The notes: generated from the letters alone by a model not told the origin. DNA of 64,000 nucleotides from Eopsaltria australis (GCA_034509425.1 JAVTVJ010000854.1:186001-250000); one strand, 5' to 3'; counted from the first letter of the stretch, positions 10,701 through 26,134 are shown. A program made the numbers and translations.

Positions 10701-13700
10701 AAAGGTACCTCCTGCTGCTGCTGCAGAGATTTTGCCCTGCCCCCTTTTTTTTTACTGCTGGTTCAGGCATTTCACATCTGAGAGTCACAGATCTCCCCCA
10801 GTGATGTTTGCACAAATCTCAGATGTTCAAATCGAAACGCTTTGGGTCATTTCCTCAGCTGGTGAAATTGCAGTATATCCAGCGGCATCCAAAATGACCC
10901 TCTTCTCCATCCACTGAGATTTTGGGGTTTAGGGGCTGTTAATAGTTCTGTGCTTTTCAGTTTTACTCTTTAGCAGCTGACAGATGTCCCAAAAAGTCCA
11001 TAACCACCACCTTTCCTTTCAGTTTTACTGCACTGAGATTAATTTGAGTGTTTTGGGTATTTTTTTTTAATAATTCCTTTCCACTCTTCGCTCTGGTTCA
11101 TCTCTTCATTCCCACCATCCCACCTTACTTGAATAATATTCATGATCCTCCTATTTGCTTTGCCTCTCCTTTTTGGGGGGGATGAGTAAAAAGCGTGTAG
11201 CTGTGGTGAGACACGTTTGGATATCAAAACCTTGGCCCACAGCACTTCAAAGTCTCTGCCTTTATTTCATTTTCCCCTCGGTTGTGTTGCAAGGTGCTGT
11301 CTGACACATTGCATGCTCTCATTAGAAGTGTTGGTCACCTGCTTCCTATTCCCACTCCTGCCAGCACTGATCATCCTCCACATCCACACTTGAGCTGTGT
11401 TCTTGCAAAATCTCGTGCGTTTGCCTCTGCTTGCAGTTGAAACATCCCTGTTTGGTTCCAAGAGCATTATCCCTCTGTTCCTCCTGTCAGCATTTAAAAG
11501 GTGCTTGGGTTTTTCTTGCCATTCTCACTGCATTTACTCAGCTGGGATGTAAATCGAGTCTAGGTCTTCCCTTAATCCTGGAATTTCTCCTCCCCACTGG
11601 CCCTGCTGTGGTAAAAAGGCCGCTGGAATCCAACCAGGTCCTCACTGCCGTTAGTTTTTGACTTTCACCCCATGAAGTTCAGGTACCCACAGCAAAGCAT
11701 CACTTACACCAACTTCCCCATGTTCCTGAGGGATCTGGTGTCTCCCTGCTTTGTTTGGAACCAGGATTGATTTGTACATCTCTCCAAGGAAGCTGTCCAG
11801 GTCAAATCTCAGCTGTGCTCTGTGTTCAATGGAGACAAACTGGCTTCTCTGCACATCCTTTTCCTTTTCCAAAGGGGAGGAAGTTTTCCTGCAGCAGTGG
11901 AGTGACCCTGGCAGGGGGGAAGCTTGGGGGAAGCTGGAAGGGTCTCTCATTCAGCTTCCAGGCCTGATTGGCTTTAATTAGCACGAGAAATAACAGTGCA
12001 GACCTGCAAAGGAAATCATTCAGTCCTTCAGGAGTGGGATAAGTCATTGGGAGATGTCATCAGCAAGGGGTCCAAATAATTGGTGAGAGAAGGATCAGGG
12101 TGTTAGACCTGCAAGTAAAACTTCTATTTTGCTCTTTTATCTTGCCTTCCCTCTGTCCTGCCTCCTATCTCTGCCCATCTGTGAACACTCACTGCTTCTG
12201 GGATATTCAACCCCAGGTTTTCCCTGTCACCTTCCTTGCTCTGGGCAGGTGACAAAGCCATCCAAGCTCCACATCCACTCCTTGGTGCCCAGCCTCACTT
12301 TCTCCTCCCAGCCTAAATAAGTCTGTGGGAAGCCCATGGGATGTGCTGCAGATGGAGATTTTGTGTGTTCTTGTGGTTTGTGAGATTTTGTGGAGAGGAC
12401 TTAAATTGGAAGAGATGAAAAGTGTGTGGGTATAACCAGGAATGGGTGGTGGGAATGTGAGAAGTCCCAAATATGGGAATAATTTAAGTTGTCTCCTAAC
12501 AAACTCCAAAAAAACGAGTATTGGAAAACTACTTAGAGTTTATCTTTTTCAAAGTGAATCTCCCACAGGAAAGTCCCATGATTTTTAGTTATTAAAAACA
12601 CAGGGTTTGAGACCTTTCTATTCCAGGAAAGAGCCAGACAAAAACAAGGTGTTTGCAAATATCAGGATATCTGTGGTCCTGATGTCTGCCTGTGGGTATT
12701 TTTCCCTTGAGGATGGCAGGTGGGTGAGTGCCCCATCCCATCCCCTCCAGTCAGCACCCAGCTGGTTCTGGGGAGGCTTGGAGGAGTCCATGTGACAATT
12801 CCTAGACTCCTCAAGTTCTGCTTTCAGGCAGCAGTGATGGTAAATAATACAATTTCACAAACCCTCCCATGATCCAAACTGCAGAATATAAAGCCTGGCT
12901 CCTGGCAGGGACTCTCTGAATCATTCCTCTGCCTCCTCTGCTTTCCCTTTTTGGATGGCAATAAAGACTCCTGCCACCACACTGAAGCTTCATTAACCTT
13001 TATTAATTTTCTCAGGGTTCCGGGATCAAATTTGTCACCATTTCATCTCTTGGCAGTTCATACTTCTTGAAAAGATGTCTGACTGTTTCACCTCCTTGGG
13101 GTGAAAAGATCTTCTGTCTGGTACTTGCTGTTTGGAAACAAATTGGCTGCCAGATCACAGATTACTCGGGCTCAGCTCTGCTCTCTGCTATTCCATGTGA
13201 CTCCAGTGGAGTCAGCTGAGCTCTCCTGATTTACAGCAGGCTCTCCTGGTGGATGGGGTTTGGTTGTTATTGCTGGGTTGTTTCTCTCTTTGCTAGGGAG
13301 AGGATGTGTCAGGGTTGCAATGTGTCCAGTAATGCAGACAACAGAAATTTCAGTCTTCCCCTCCAGGCAGTTCAGGGCTGATCCACACGGGATGAAAATG
13401 GAAAGCTGGCTCGGAAGGAACAGTTAAATGCCTTTGATTTACAGTGGGTGCATTATTTACCTTCTGAACTCAACACCGTGGGCTCCACGGGGAGATTTTC
13501 TGTAGGACACAAAAGTCAGGAGTTTGTCTCTCACTGAGATGGAAAAGTTCCCAGTTACAGCTCTGCTGGAACTTTGCTGATGCCAGAATTTCTTCTGTCC
13601 TTGTTGCTGGTGGCAGGGTAAAGTCTCTGAAGGAGACATCCTATAGAGATACCCCTTTCCCTTCCACCTGCCGTCACCTGCCTGCTCCACTCAGCGTTTC

Positions 13701-14173
13701 CTGGTTCCTCTACAGGGCATTTCTAGGCAGGTGCTGGCTGCAAGGCAGAATTTCCCACCAAAACCACACTGTCAGTCACCACCATAAATCTCAAAACACC
13801 TCCAGGGATGGTGGGATTCAGTGCCAGCACGTCTGAAAAGGATAAATTCTCCACAAGCACAGCAGGGAGTGCAGACACCCTAGAAAACCGCTGAAACCAA
13901 TTAAAGACCAGGCATAAGGGATCATACTCTGCATGGTCCCAAATTTCCAAAAGAAGGGGTTGAACCACCAACCAGCCCAAGCCTTTCAGGCCGGTTGGTG
14001 CTGAAACCTCGATGGGGGAAAACTGTTGGCCAGGGGTGCTGGGGTTGGAAAGCAGGCGGTCACACGTCAGGGGAGCGCGGCAGGTCACTGTCGTTAACGC
14101 GTGTAACCTTTGTAGTGAAAGATCTTGCAGAGTGAACCGAGGTGTATTTACACGACCCATTACCTTGCCATAG

Positions 14174-14281
14174 CCAATGGACGCTATAATTCCAGAAGCC
14201 AATCGCTGAGGTCCACAGATAACAGAAAGCGAGAGGACCCTGACGAGCTGCAGCACTACGGGTACCCTGCACCTCAAATAG
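14174..14281 (+). CDS. ADGRB1: ADGRB1 exon: TSR1-TSR2 linker (MMP-14 cleavage region)
   Basis: A 108-bp exon with phase-1 introns on both sides, acceptor CCATAG (to 14173) and donor GTAAGC (from 14282). It encodes 35 full codons beginning [20 protein letters not shown] and ending in HYGYPAPQI. With its split flanking codons it aligns, without gaps, to the human BAI1 linker as I remember it. It is easy to miss because no ATG-started open frame covers it. The SQS-LRSTD segment matches the place where MMP-14 is reported to cut human BAI1 (between Ser326 and Leu327, from memory) to release Vasculostatin-40. The stretch is hydrophilic and rich in Arg, Asp and Glu, so probably flexible. Phase and length let it be skipped without a frameshift. 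Confidence 0.93.
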
Positions 14282-14904
14282 GTAAGCTCTGACCTCCCAC
14301 AGCGGCCTCTGGAGCTGGGACACTGCTCTGGTCACTGCACTGCCCGGCTGGGCTGGGCTCTCTGCTCTGTTCCAACAATCCCCACCCCCCAAAACCATCT
14401 CCTTCCCCCCAGGTCAGTGTGGGGGGCGCTCCCCCCGTGTTGTCATCGCCCCATTTGTTCCCATTCCATCGCCCCACGGGGTTTTGTGTTGTCGCCATCG
14501 GCCAGAGAAGGCCAAAAGGGACAGACACAAAGCCCTGACCAGACCATCCATCCCACAGAGCGCTTTCCCATCACCCTGCCTACTTCTGAGTCTCTGCTTT
14601 GTCTGAATTATCCAGCCACGTGTGGTTCATGAAGCCAAAGCTGACCTTGCTGCAGTGCAGCCCCTCTGCTGATGTCCATGTCATGCCTTCCCGTTGGCTG
14701 TGAGAGAGGGTGAGCAGGGCTTGGTGGGGACACAGCAGGGCTGGTTTCCTCTGTCCCTGGCTCTTTAGTGCTGTGCAAGGACTTGTCTCTGGTAGGTTCT
14801 GCAGCAGGACCTTCCACCCTCCTGCCACAGAAGGGGAATAATGTGTAATAATGGCAGACAGTGTGATCTGGGAGGATGGGGATGAATTGGACCTATATCT
14901 ACAC

Positions 14905-15067
14905 CAGGTCAGATCTGCCCCATCCCTGGAATTGTTCAAGGCCAGCTTGGATGGGGTTTTGGGTAACCTGATCTAGTGGAAGGTGCTCCTGCCCATGGCA
15001 GGGGGGTTGGAATGAGATGATCTTTAAGGTTCCTTCCAACCCAAACCATCCTGTGATTCTGTGATTC
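14905..15067 (+). mobile_element. CR1 LINE fragment, sense (short)
   Basis: Contains GCCCCATCCCTGGAATTGTT, CTAGTGGAAGGTGCTCCTGC, the GATGATCTTTAAGGTTCCTT block, and the tail CATCCTGTGATTCTGTGATT, all in CR1 3'-end order. Only the last 160 bp of the element remain. Confidence 0.9.
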
Positions 15068-15671
15068 AGCCTGGAAGGGTTTTGTGCTCTCCCTTCGTGC
15101 CTGTGTCGTGGCAGGGTCTCAACATCTCAGGGGTCTCAGGCAAAGCACGGTGTGCTGAACCTGGCTCAGGTTAAAATCACCTCCCAGTGACAGTGCCTGC
15201 ATTTTGTGCTTTAGAAAGGCTTCAGGGAGGTGATTTGATTGGAAGTGAGAGAGGGTCACACTCCGGTGTAGGTCACCTGTGCTCCACCCAGCCTAGGAGG
15301 ACTTTGCCACTGTGCAGCCTCAGGAACCCATGTGCTGTGGAGTGTCTGGGGGTGACTCGTTGGGGTTGTGGTTTTCAACACAAAGCAGGACACAACCTCA
15401 ATTTCCTGTCTACCCTGCTCCAGTGGGAGCAGCTCCACTGCCTGCAGGATGGATCCCTGGAGTCTGGTAAAAACCTGCAGGACAGGGAGGACTTTAGCGC
15501 TGCTGTAACCTGAAAAAGCTGAGCTTAATCTCTCCATCCAAATGCAGAGGAAAGGGAGGCACTGTTCCTACTCTGCCTGGTGCCAGGTGCTTCCTCAGAG
15601 CTCCTGTTCCAGTCTGTAACTCAGCCATCAGCTTTATAGTTTGGCATTTCTTTCTGCCATGCAGCTGGGTG

Positions 15672-15743
15672 CTGGATCTGGGCTCAGTGACATCTCTGGA
15701 TCTGGGCTCTGTGACTTCTCTGGATTTGGGCTCAGTGACGTCT
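15672..15743. repeat. 24-bp tandem repeat, 3 copies
   Basis: The unit CTGGATCTGGGCTCAGTGAC plus ATCT occurs at 15672-15695, 15696-15719 and 15720-15743 with two or three substitutions between copies. The third copy contains TGACGTC, a CRE-like string. The unit length is a multiple of three, giving a repetitive chance peptide in both directions. Confidence 0.92.
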
Positions 15744-16834
15744 CTGTTCCCTCCCTGCCATCGTGGCCACCGCTGTAGCATGGCTGGCTTAGGCTGTGGC
15801 ATCCCTGAGGGCACCATGGGCTGGGAGATGTGCATTGTCCTGCTGCAAGCTTCCCTCACCCCCGTCGCTGTCCCACGAGCACCAACTGCAAGTTGTTCAA
15901 GGAAATCAGGAGGGAGGAGATGTAGAGACAGAGGGGAGAGTCCAGCAGGGGATTAGAGGGGATTTTTAGCTGGAAATGCCAAAGCAAAGCCCACAACTTC
16001 CCTATGGGCACAGATTGTAAGGAACAAGACATTTCACATCCGCTCAAGACCTGGAAAAAGATGAAGTACAGAAATCAGCTGATGCCAGCCATAAGGACTG
16101 TGGATGAGGGGACAGCCCTGGCCAGCTGAAGAGCAGCATTTTCTCCTGCCAGCCTTTCACACCCCTGGTGTCCAGGTCCTGCTGGCCCCCAGGCCGTGGC
16201 AGGGCTGTGCTCTCAGCCAGGGTGCTGCTGGCTGCCCACGTGCCTCTGCCAGCAGCAGCGCAAGAGCCAGATCCAGCCCAGCAGGTCCCTGGCACGGGCT
16301 CAGCCCACAGGAGGGCTCTGCCAGCAGCAGGATTTGAGCAGAGAGGCGTCTGGCACATGGGGAGATGTCAGACTGACAGACCCCAAAACAGAAAGGGCTC
16401 CTGGCAGAGGGATGGCAGGGATGTGCTGCTGCTCCATTAGTGCTGAGGGAAGGGAGAGTCATGGAGCAGCTGCAGGCACTGGTGGGGACACTGCAGCCAG
16501 GAGCTGGAATGGGCCTGGATTGCAGTGCTGCATCCCCATGGATTAATACCCAGCGTGTCTCACTCTGCAGCACCTGCTGGACCCTCTCCAGCTGCTGGCC
16601 CTGGATCTGTGGGAGCAGCAAGAGCCATCTTCCCACTTCAAGTGGGGTAGTGAGCCCTTAAAAACCCTTTGGGACACTCCTGTTAATCCCCAAGCTCGTC
16701 TGGGGCATCCCAGGACTAATCCAAGGTCAGTCCTGCTGAGGCAGCTGCCTGCAGGCACCAGCGATGATGCAGGGCAGGGCTTGGCCCCTCTCCTCTGGGG
16801 GTGAAGACAAATTTGGCTGGAACCTCTCTGCTTT

Positions 16835-17240
16835 GAACACAGGCTGAAAGACTTTGGGCTGTTCAGCCTGGAGAAGCAAAGGCTCTGGGGAGAACTTAGA
16901 GCCTCTTGCAGCGCCTAAAGATTCTCCAAGAGAGCTGGAGAGGGACTTTGGGCAAGGGCATGGAGTGACAGGACAAGGGGCAATGGCTTTAAGCTGAAGG
17001 AGGGTAGATTTAAATTCGATATGAGAGCAAAAATCTTCATTATGAGGGTGGTGAGACCCTGGCACAGGCTGTCCAGAGAAGCTGTGGATGCCACATCCCT
17101 GGAAGTGTCCAAGGCCAGGTTGGACAGGGCTTGGAGCAACCTGGGATAGAGTGAGTGATGTCCCTGCCCATGGCAGGGGGTTGGAACAAGATGATCTTTA
17201 AAGTTCCTTCCAGCCCAAACCATTCCATGATTCCATAACC
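16835..17240 (+). mobile_element. CR1 LINE fragment, sense
   Basis: Starts at the 'ggctgttcagcctggagaag' block (about 16857) or slightly earlier. It continues through GGAGTGACAGGACAAGGGGC, the GAGGGTGGTGAGACCCTGGC block, GTTGGACAGGGCTTGGAGCA and GATGATCTTTAAAGTTCCTT to a tail with CATTCCATGATTCCATAA. About 400 bp, 5'-truncated. Confidence 0.9.
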
Positions 17241-18910
17241 TCTGGCAGGTTTAATTATAAAACAGCACTGAGCTGGACTGGGCAGCTTTCAAACCCAATG
17301 AGCACAGTAGACATCTTGCCATTATATCAAAAAACAGAGTCAGAAACCACTTCCGGGATGAATAATTACAAAATACTTCACTCAGTGATTTGCATTTGCT
17401 GCCATTTGACCTGCAGGAGTGCAGAAATTCTTCTCACTCATGGTTTTGATGATGAGCACTGTTGGGTTTCTCTTGAGTAGAGAGTGAATTTTTCTCATGC
17501 CTGAGAATGTCTCAGAACTGGGTCTCTCTCGGTTTGAAAATTAGTTAAATTTGTGCAAGGTTTGAGACTCGGCTGGACGTAATGTCCCAGTGGACTGGGA
17601 TAAATTGCTTGGTTCAGAGTGACATCAAGCCCAGGGGAGTCACCAGCACTTAGAAAATAAACTGTATTATGGGTTTAAAAGCCAGGGATTCGTGCAATGT
17701 GAGGGACGATAATTGAAGAGATTTACCTCTAGGCACAGCTATTTCTGCTGTGAAAGAGCAAAAGCCAGAAATAATAAAGAGGAAAGAGGCAGGAGAGGTG
17801 GAATTTGGTTCAAAGATGCCATTCAAACATCCACTGACACAATAACTCATCTGAATATGGAGATTGCAAAACACCAGCCAGGTCTGAGGGGGAAGTCGGT
17901 GGCATGGTGAGCTCTCCAAGCCATGAGCTGCTGATGGAAGAGGCCCCTGTGTCTCTGCAGGCTTCCCCTGTTCCACCTCTGGCTCCCAGAAACATTTTGG
18001 GACCCAAACTTGGAGTGTTTAAATACCAAAACCCCTTAGCTCCCTGCCCTTGAGGCACTGGGTGCCGCTGGGTGCGGAACTGGGGAGGTTGCTCAAGGTG
18101 GATGGGGAAATGCAAAGGCACCACTGGTCCATGGAGCATCCAAGCAGGAATGGTTGGGATTTGTGGGCCAAAGAGGGATCTGCTGGAGTCTGGGGTTCTG
18201 TGAATGGCTGAAGTGATGGTGCCATAAATGAAATTTGCTGGGGGAGAACTTGGAGCATGGCAGGACTCTGGGTCTGACAGAGCTGGATGTTGGAAAGGCA
18301 GGAAAATTGCCATGGAAATGCAGATCTCTCTCTACCAGGAGATCTCACACTTGTGAAACAGAATAAATATGGGACTGATGCTTTCCTGGAGCCTCAAAGC
18401 CTCAAAACACACAATGTCTCCTTCACATCCCAGGGAAAGACCAGTGGTCCATAACTTTCATCTAACTGGGACCAACTGGGCAGAATAATGAAACAAAACC
18501 CAAAAGCAAAACAGTTTTGAGACAACTTTGGCTTAATGAGCAGCACATCTCATGATAATAATTGCAATTACACAAATGAGGTGGGGAAAGATTGTTCCTC
18601 ACCTCCAGCCCTCCCTATGTCCAGACAATAAATGAAGGAGTGAAATTGTGTCCATTTTACAGCAAGGACAGATCTTCCTCTACACTTTCTCCCCTCAACA
18701 CATATTAATTCAATAAACTCCAATCAGTGAGTGCATTTTTAATTCCCAGCTGCCAGAATGACAGGAGACATTCAAAGCAGATGTGCTGAAAAGCATGACA
18801 CAAACCAAACAACACAGATAACTACCAAAAATCCTAAAAAGCAGATTGATGGGAGCCACAAACACTTGAAATCCTGCTTGGAATGTCCTTGCACATGGGG
18901 AAAACACTAG

Positions 18911-18942
18911 TAAATAAAAATAAATAAATAAATAAATAAATA
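18911..18942. repeat. (AAAT)n microsatellite
   Basis: TAAATAAAAATAAATAAATA-type sequence continues for about 32 bp with one interruption. Confidence 0.92.
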
Positions 18943-20127
18943 TACCACCTCGAGGAAAAAAACACACATGCACAGTTTTAGGCAATATTGGGAAATTTGG
19001 TGGTCTCCAACCTTTACAGTTCCCACCACAGCTCCTGCTCTGACATTTTCATGCAGCTGGTTTATAACCCTCACTGAGATCTCCAGCTGCAGAGTTCCTT
19101 TCCTTCTCCACGTTGCAGCTGGACAGTTTAATACAGCTTTCTGACCAGCTTTCTTTGGGAATGGGGTGGTGGTGTGGGATAGCACATCCAAGTGCTGGGT
19201 GCCAGGCTGGATGACCCTTGGAGTCACATTTACCTGTTCTACCCAGTGCTTTAATCCTTGTTACCACCCACAGTCTGATAAATGCATCCATTTGGGATGA
19301 GGCGCGGGGCAGTCTGAGGTTTGGGTGAATTTGTCACAAGAAAGGGCTGCCCCTCTGTTATTCTGGTGTTTAGTTTTTGCCATATGCCTGTGTTCTATAC
19401 ATGCCAAATGCTGCATTCCAGGTTTATTATGTGTAGTTATTAGCAATCCATGAAAAATTCAAAAACCCAAGAAATGCACGGTTTAATTAAATGGAGCAGA
19501 GCCAGCTTTTGTTTTTGTGTGGGGGAGAAAAGCATTTTGTCAAGGGGTAGAATATTGCCTATGAAAATCAGTGGAAAACTGTCCTTTCCCTGCCCATGTC
19601 ACACTTAGGGTGACTTATTTGGAGGCTGTGGCTGCTGAAACACCAGCAGGAATATTAGTGACAAAGGGAATACATCTCAGTGCTTTTCACTCCCATCAAT
19701 GGGATATTTTTAGTTGCTTTTCCAACGCTTCCCCATCAGATAAGCAGTTGATAGGGGCTGTGAGATGCCCTGGAAGAGTCAGCCTTGCTCTGTGTCACAT
19801 GCTCACAGCAGATCACCACAGGTAAAGGAGATGCTGAGAAAACTCTGTGGGATTTAATCAGCAGACCCTTCTTAGGCACCATCACCTTTTAGTTTGTCAG
19901 CTCCTCCTCTGCCAATCTGCACTGGCAGGGGCTGTGAGAAGGCAGGGCAAGGAGTTGAACCCTTAAAACTGAAGAATTTATGGATACATTTATCTGTCTA
20001 ATCATTGTTAATACAATCTCTAAGTGGAGGTTCCCTATCCCAGCTCACAAGGTTCTGGCGTGGCTACACCACCTTCAGTGGTGAAGTTTGCCTTTCCCAG
20101 TGCCCTGATGCTTTCACAGCATCCTTA

Positions 20128-20160
20128 TTTTTTTTTTTTTTTTTGTGTATGTGTGTGTGT
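20128..20160. repeat. T17 followed by (GT)n tract
   Basis: Seventeen T followed by GTGTATGTGTGTGTGT, about 220 bp upstream of the TSR2 acceptor. Too far from the acceptor to be its polypyrimidine tract. Confidence 0.93.
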
Positions 20161-20379
20161 TAGAGCTCTACACAGTACCCAAAAAAACCCTTTAGCCCAT
20201 TCTCAACTCTCACATTTTCTCCCCAGTGCCCTCACACCCTCCCACCCATCTCGTCACCCCACCCGCAGGACACATGGCAGCCTCACAGATCTCACAACTG
20301 GCCACGTGTGTGACTTGGAAACTTCTTCCCTGGATATCCAGGGATGCCACATCCTCACCTTGTGTTCCAACCCCCACAG

Positions 20380-20544
20380 GTGACCCTGCAGCAGAGGAGT
20401 GGTCCCCGTGGAGCGTGTGCTCGACCACCTGCGGGGAGGGCTGGCAGACCAGGACCAGGTTCTGCGTTTCGTCTTCCTACAGCACCCAGTGCAGTGGCCC
20501 TCTCCGGGAGCAGAGGCAGTGCAACAACTCTGCCGTGTGCCCAG
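20380..20544 (+). CDS. ADGRB1: ADGRB1 exon: thrombospondin type-1 repeat 2 (TSR2)
   Basis: A 165-bp exon, phase 1 on both sides, acceptor CCCACAG (to 20379) and donor GTATTG (from 20545; a weaker donor than its neighbours). It encodes [20 protein letters not shown] through [20 protein letters not shown] to CNNSAVCP. The WSPW motif offers C-mannosylation sites. CSTTCGEG fits the O-fucosylation consensus C-x-x-S/T-C-x-x-G, and NNS is a possible N-glycosylation sequon. The SSYSTQC loop replaces the FGG loop of the other repeats and is a recalled TSR2 signature of BAI1. Confidence 0.98.
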
Positions 20545-20604
20545 GTATTGGTGGCCAGAAGGGGGGGATGTTGGCTGCCTGTGGTGTCTCCACTAGGCTA
20601 ATTC

Positions 20605-20763
20605 TGGGAGGCTCTGGCACAGGCTGCCCAGAGAAGCTGTGGCTGCTCCATCCCTGGAAGTGTCCAAGGCCAGCTTGGATGGGGCTTGGAGCAACCTGAG
20701 ATAGTGGGAAGTGGTTGGAATCAGTTCCCTTCCATTCCAAACCATTCTACGATTCTGTAATTC
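20605..20763 (+). mobile_element. CR1 LINE fragment, sense
   Basis: Begins with GAGGCTCTGGCACAGGCTGC only about 60 bp after the TSR2 donor. It carries GCTGTGGCTGCTCCATCCCT and GGATGGGGCTTGGAGCAACC, then the tail with ATTCTACGATTCTGTAATTC. Confidence 0.9.
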
Positions 20764-20954
20764 TTGGAGGGAGATGATTTTTGTTCCCTGCTCCATCTCT
20801 CTATACTTTAAGACCTCATGTGGTGACTCTTGATTAAACCAAGCACCACGAGATGGGTGCCTGTTTTGCATGGGGTGGACAATTCCATGCTATCTAAAGT
20901 CCGTGAACTCAGAACACCTGCAGGCAGGTGCCCTCTGGGTGGTAACAATCTTGA

Positions 20955-21302
20955 TGAAAAGGTACATTCTGGAGAGCCTGGAGCCTACAAGAAAGATGAA
21001 GAGGGATTTTTCACAAGACAGGACAAAGGGGAACAGCTTCAAATTGGAAGAGAGAGGGTTTAGATTGAATATTAGGAAAAAATCCTTCCCTGTGAGGGTG
21101 GTGAGGCCCTGGCACAGGTTGCCCAGAGAAGCTGTGGCTGCCCCACCCCTGGAAGTTTCCAAGGCCAGGTTGGACAGGGCTTGGAGCAACCTGGGATAGT
21201 GGAAGGTGTCCCTGCCCATGGGGGGGACATCCCTATCCAGGGATGGAATTAGATGATCTTTGAGGTAATTTCCAACCAAACTATTCTATGTTTCTATGAT
21301 TA
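20955..21302 (+). mobile_element. CR1 LINE fragment, sense
   Basis: About 350 bp, from GAAAAGGTACATTCTGGAGA through ACAAAGGGGAACAGCTTCAA, AAAATCCTTCCCTGTGAGGG, the GCCCAGAGAAGCTGTGGCTG block and TTGGACAGGGCTTGGAGCAA, to the tail TATTCTATGTTTCTATGATT. It contains a 109-codon chance frame. Confidence 0.91.
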
Positions 21303-21718
21303 TTTGGAAGAATGTTGCTATTAAAATTGGTGTATTACTCATGTTTTCTGACCAGCAGCATCGTTGTTCAGAAACAATTCTATGATGGTGAAAACACCAT
21401 CCATGGTGAAATCACCATCCGTGTTAATTCCTGTATTTCCCCCTCTGGTTACCTCTTTTCATGCAAGATACCTGGAGAGAATTAACTTTAAACCTTTTTT
21501 CCTGACACTGGAGCATCAGCCACTGTTAGCATTTGATGAAGGACTGGAAAAGTCCTTAGTTTTTTGGGTTTCTTCTTTTCCTGAAGCATTATTGATTTGA
21601 CATTATCTTCTCTGGTAAGACTGGGAGGGATGAAGTCCCTTAAGAGAGATCAGATCATTCTTATGGCATTTGGCCTCTGGAGATTACAGTGACTAAAATT
21701 CCATAAATAACGTGGCCA

Positions 21719-21807
21719 GATTAGATTAAATTAGATTGGAGAATATTAGATTTGTATAGATTAGAAGGCTAATTAGATTAGATTAAAATCGATTAGATGT
21801 CTAATTC
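21719..21807. repeat. Degenerate ATTAGATT-rich low-complexity repeat
   Basis: About 90 bp in which TTAGATTA/ATTAGATT-like octamers recur roughly ten times with short interruptions. The period is irregular, so this is better described as low-complexity than as a clean satellite. ATTA cores match generic homeodomain sites. Confidence 0.75.
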
Positions 21808-22365
21808 CAGGAGCTACCAGAGATGGCTTGAGTACTGCTGGAGGATGTTGCCCATTCCATTTTACTCTTCCAAGTCTCCCTAGTTTTGCCTCTGAGGTGT
21901 CACTGACCTATGATAATAATCAGTAGACAGACTGCAGCTTTTCTGAAAGCCTTAAAATAGTGTAGTCTTTGAGGATTCCATGAGAAAATGTTGGGAGGGA
22001 GGAAAAAAAAGGGCAAGAAGCAACAAAATGATGGTGATGATGCTTCCCTAAGGGTAGTGGGGTTTTATTCCTTTCTAGTCAAATCCATCTTCTGCTTAAA
22101 AAAATGCCCTGTTGGCTCAAAAATCAAGGTCAGTGAAAAGTGTGTTGTGGTTTATTTCAACGACTGCAAAGCAGCAGACACTTGGTGTCGATATCAAAGC
22201 ATAAAAATTACTTGATGTTCCTCTTGCACATTTTGGGTTGGTTTGTTCTCCAGCTTCCCACACGCTGCTCGTTCCGGGTGGGAAGAAGCTGTGCCCTGCA
22301 GGCTCCCTCACTTCCTCAGACCTCCTCTGGAAAAGAAAAATCACTTCTTTTCCCTTCCCTTGCAG

Positions 22366-22530
22366 TGCACGGTACCTGGGACGAGTGGTCTCCATGGAGC
22401 CTGTGCTCTTCCACTTGTGGGAGAGGCTACAGGGACCGGACCCGCACCTGCAAACCCCCCCAGTTCGGAGGGAACCCCTGCGAGGGCCCCGAGAAGCAAA
22501 CCAAGTTCTGCAACATCGCTCTCTGCCCAG
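22366..22530 (+). CDS. ADGRB1: ADGRB1 exon: thrombospondin type-1 repeat 3 (TSR3)
   Basis: A 165-bp exon, phase 1 on both sides, acceptor CTTGCAG (to 22365) and donor GTAGGG (from 22531). It encodes [20 protein letters not shown] through [20 protein letters not shown] to KFCNIALCP. Tryptophans at the WDEWSPW ladder and CSSTCGRG give C-mannosylation and O-fucosylation sites. All six TSR cysteines are present. It is nearly identical to recalled mammalian BAI1 TSR3. Confidence 0.98.

Positions 22531-26134
<3,604 letters not shown>

Larger units (their letters stand above)
6134..14173 (+). other. ADGRB1: Intron between TSR1 and linker exons (8.0 kb)
   Basis: Contains the (GGA)n tract at 6185-6234, the 21-bp minisatellite at 7647-7741, A/T-rich runs at about 8205-8225, 8708-8765 and 10572-10606, and a locally CpG-enriched patch at about 13985-14155 just before the linker exon. 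I recognised no CR1 body and no further exon. Several long open frames on both strands here (for example 9438-10193 on the minus strand) lack similarity I recognise and are treated as chance. Confidence 0.75.
14282..20379 (+). other. ADGRB1: Intron between linker and TSR2 exons (6.1 kb)
   Basis: Holds two sense CR1 fragments (14905-15067, 16835-17240), a 3 x 24-bp tandem repeat (15672-15743), an AAAT microsatellite (18911-18942) and a T17/(TG)n tract (20128-20160). It ends with a good acceptor, CCCCCACAG at 20371-20379. No further exon was recognised. Confidence 0.75.
20545..22365 (+). other. ADGRB1: Intron between TSR2 and TSR3 exons (1.8 kb)
   Basis: Two sense CR1 fragments (20605-20763 and 20955-21302) lie within the first 760 bp. 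A degenerate ATTAGATT-rich stretch follows at 21719-21807. The intron ends in the pyrimidine-rich TTTTCCCTTCCCTTGCAG before TSR3. No other exon is seen. Confidence 0.78.
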
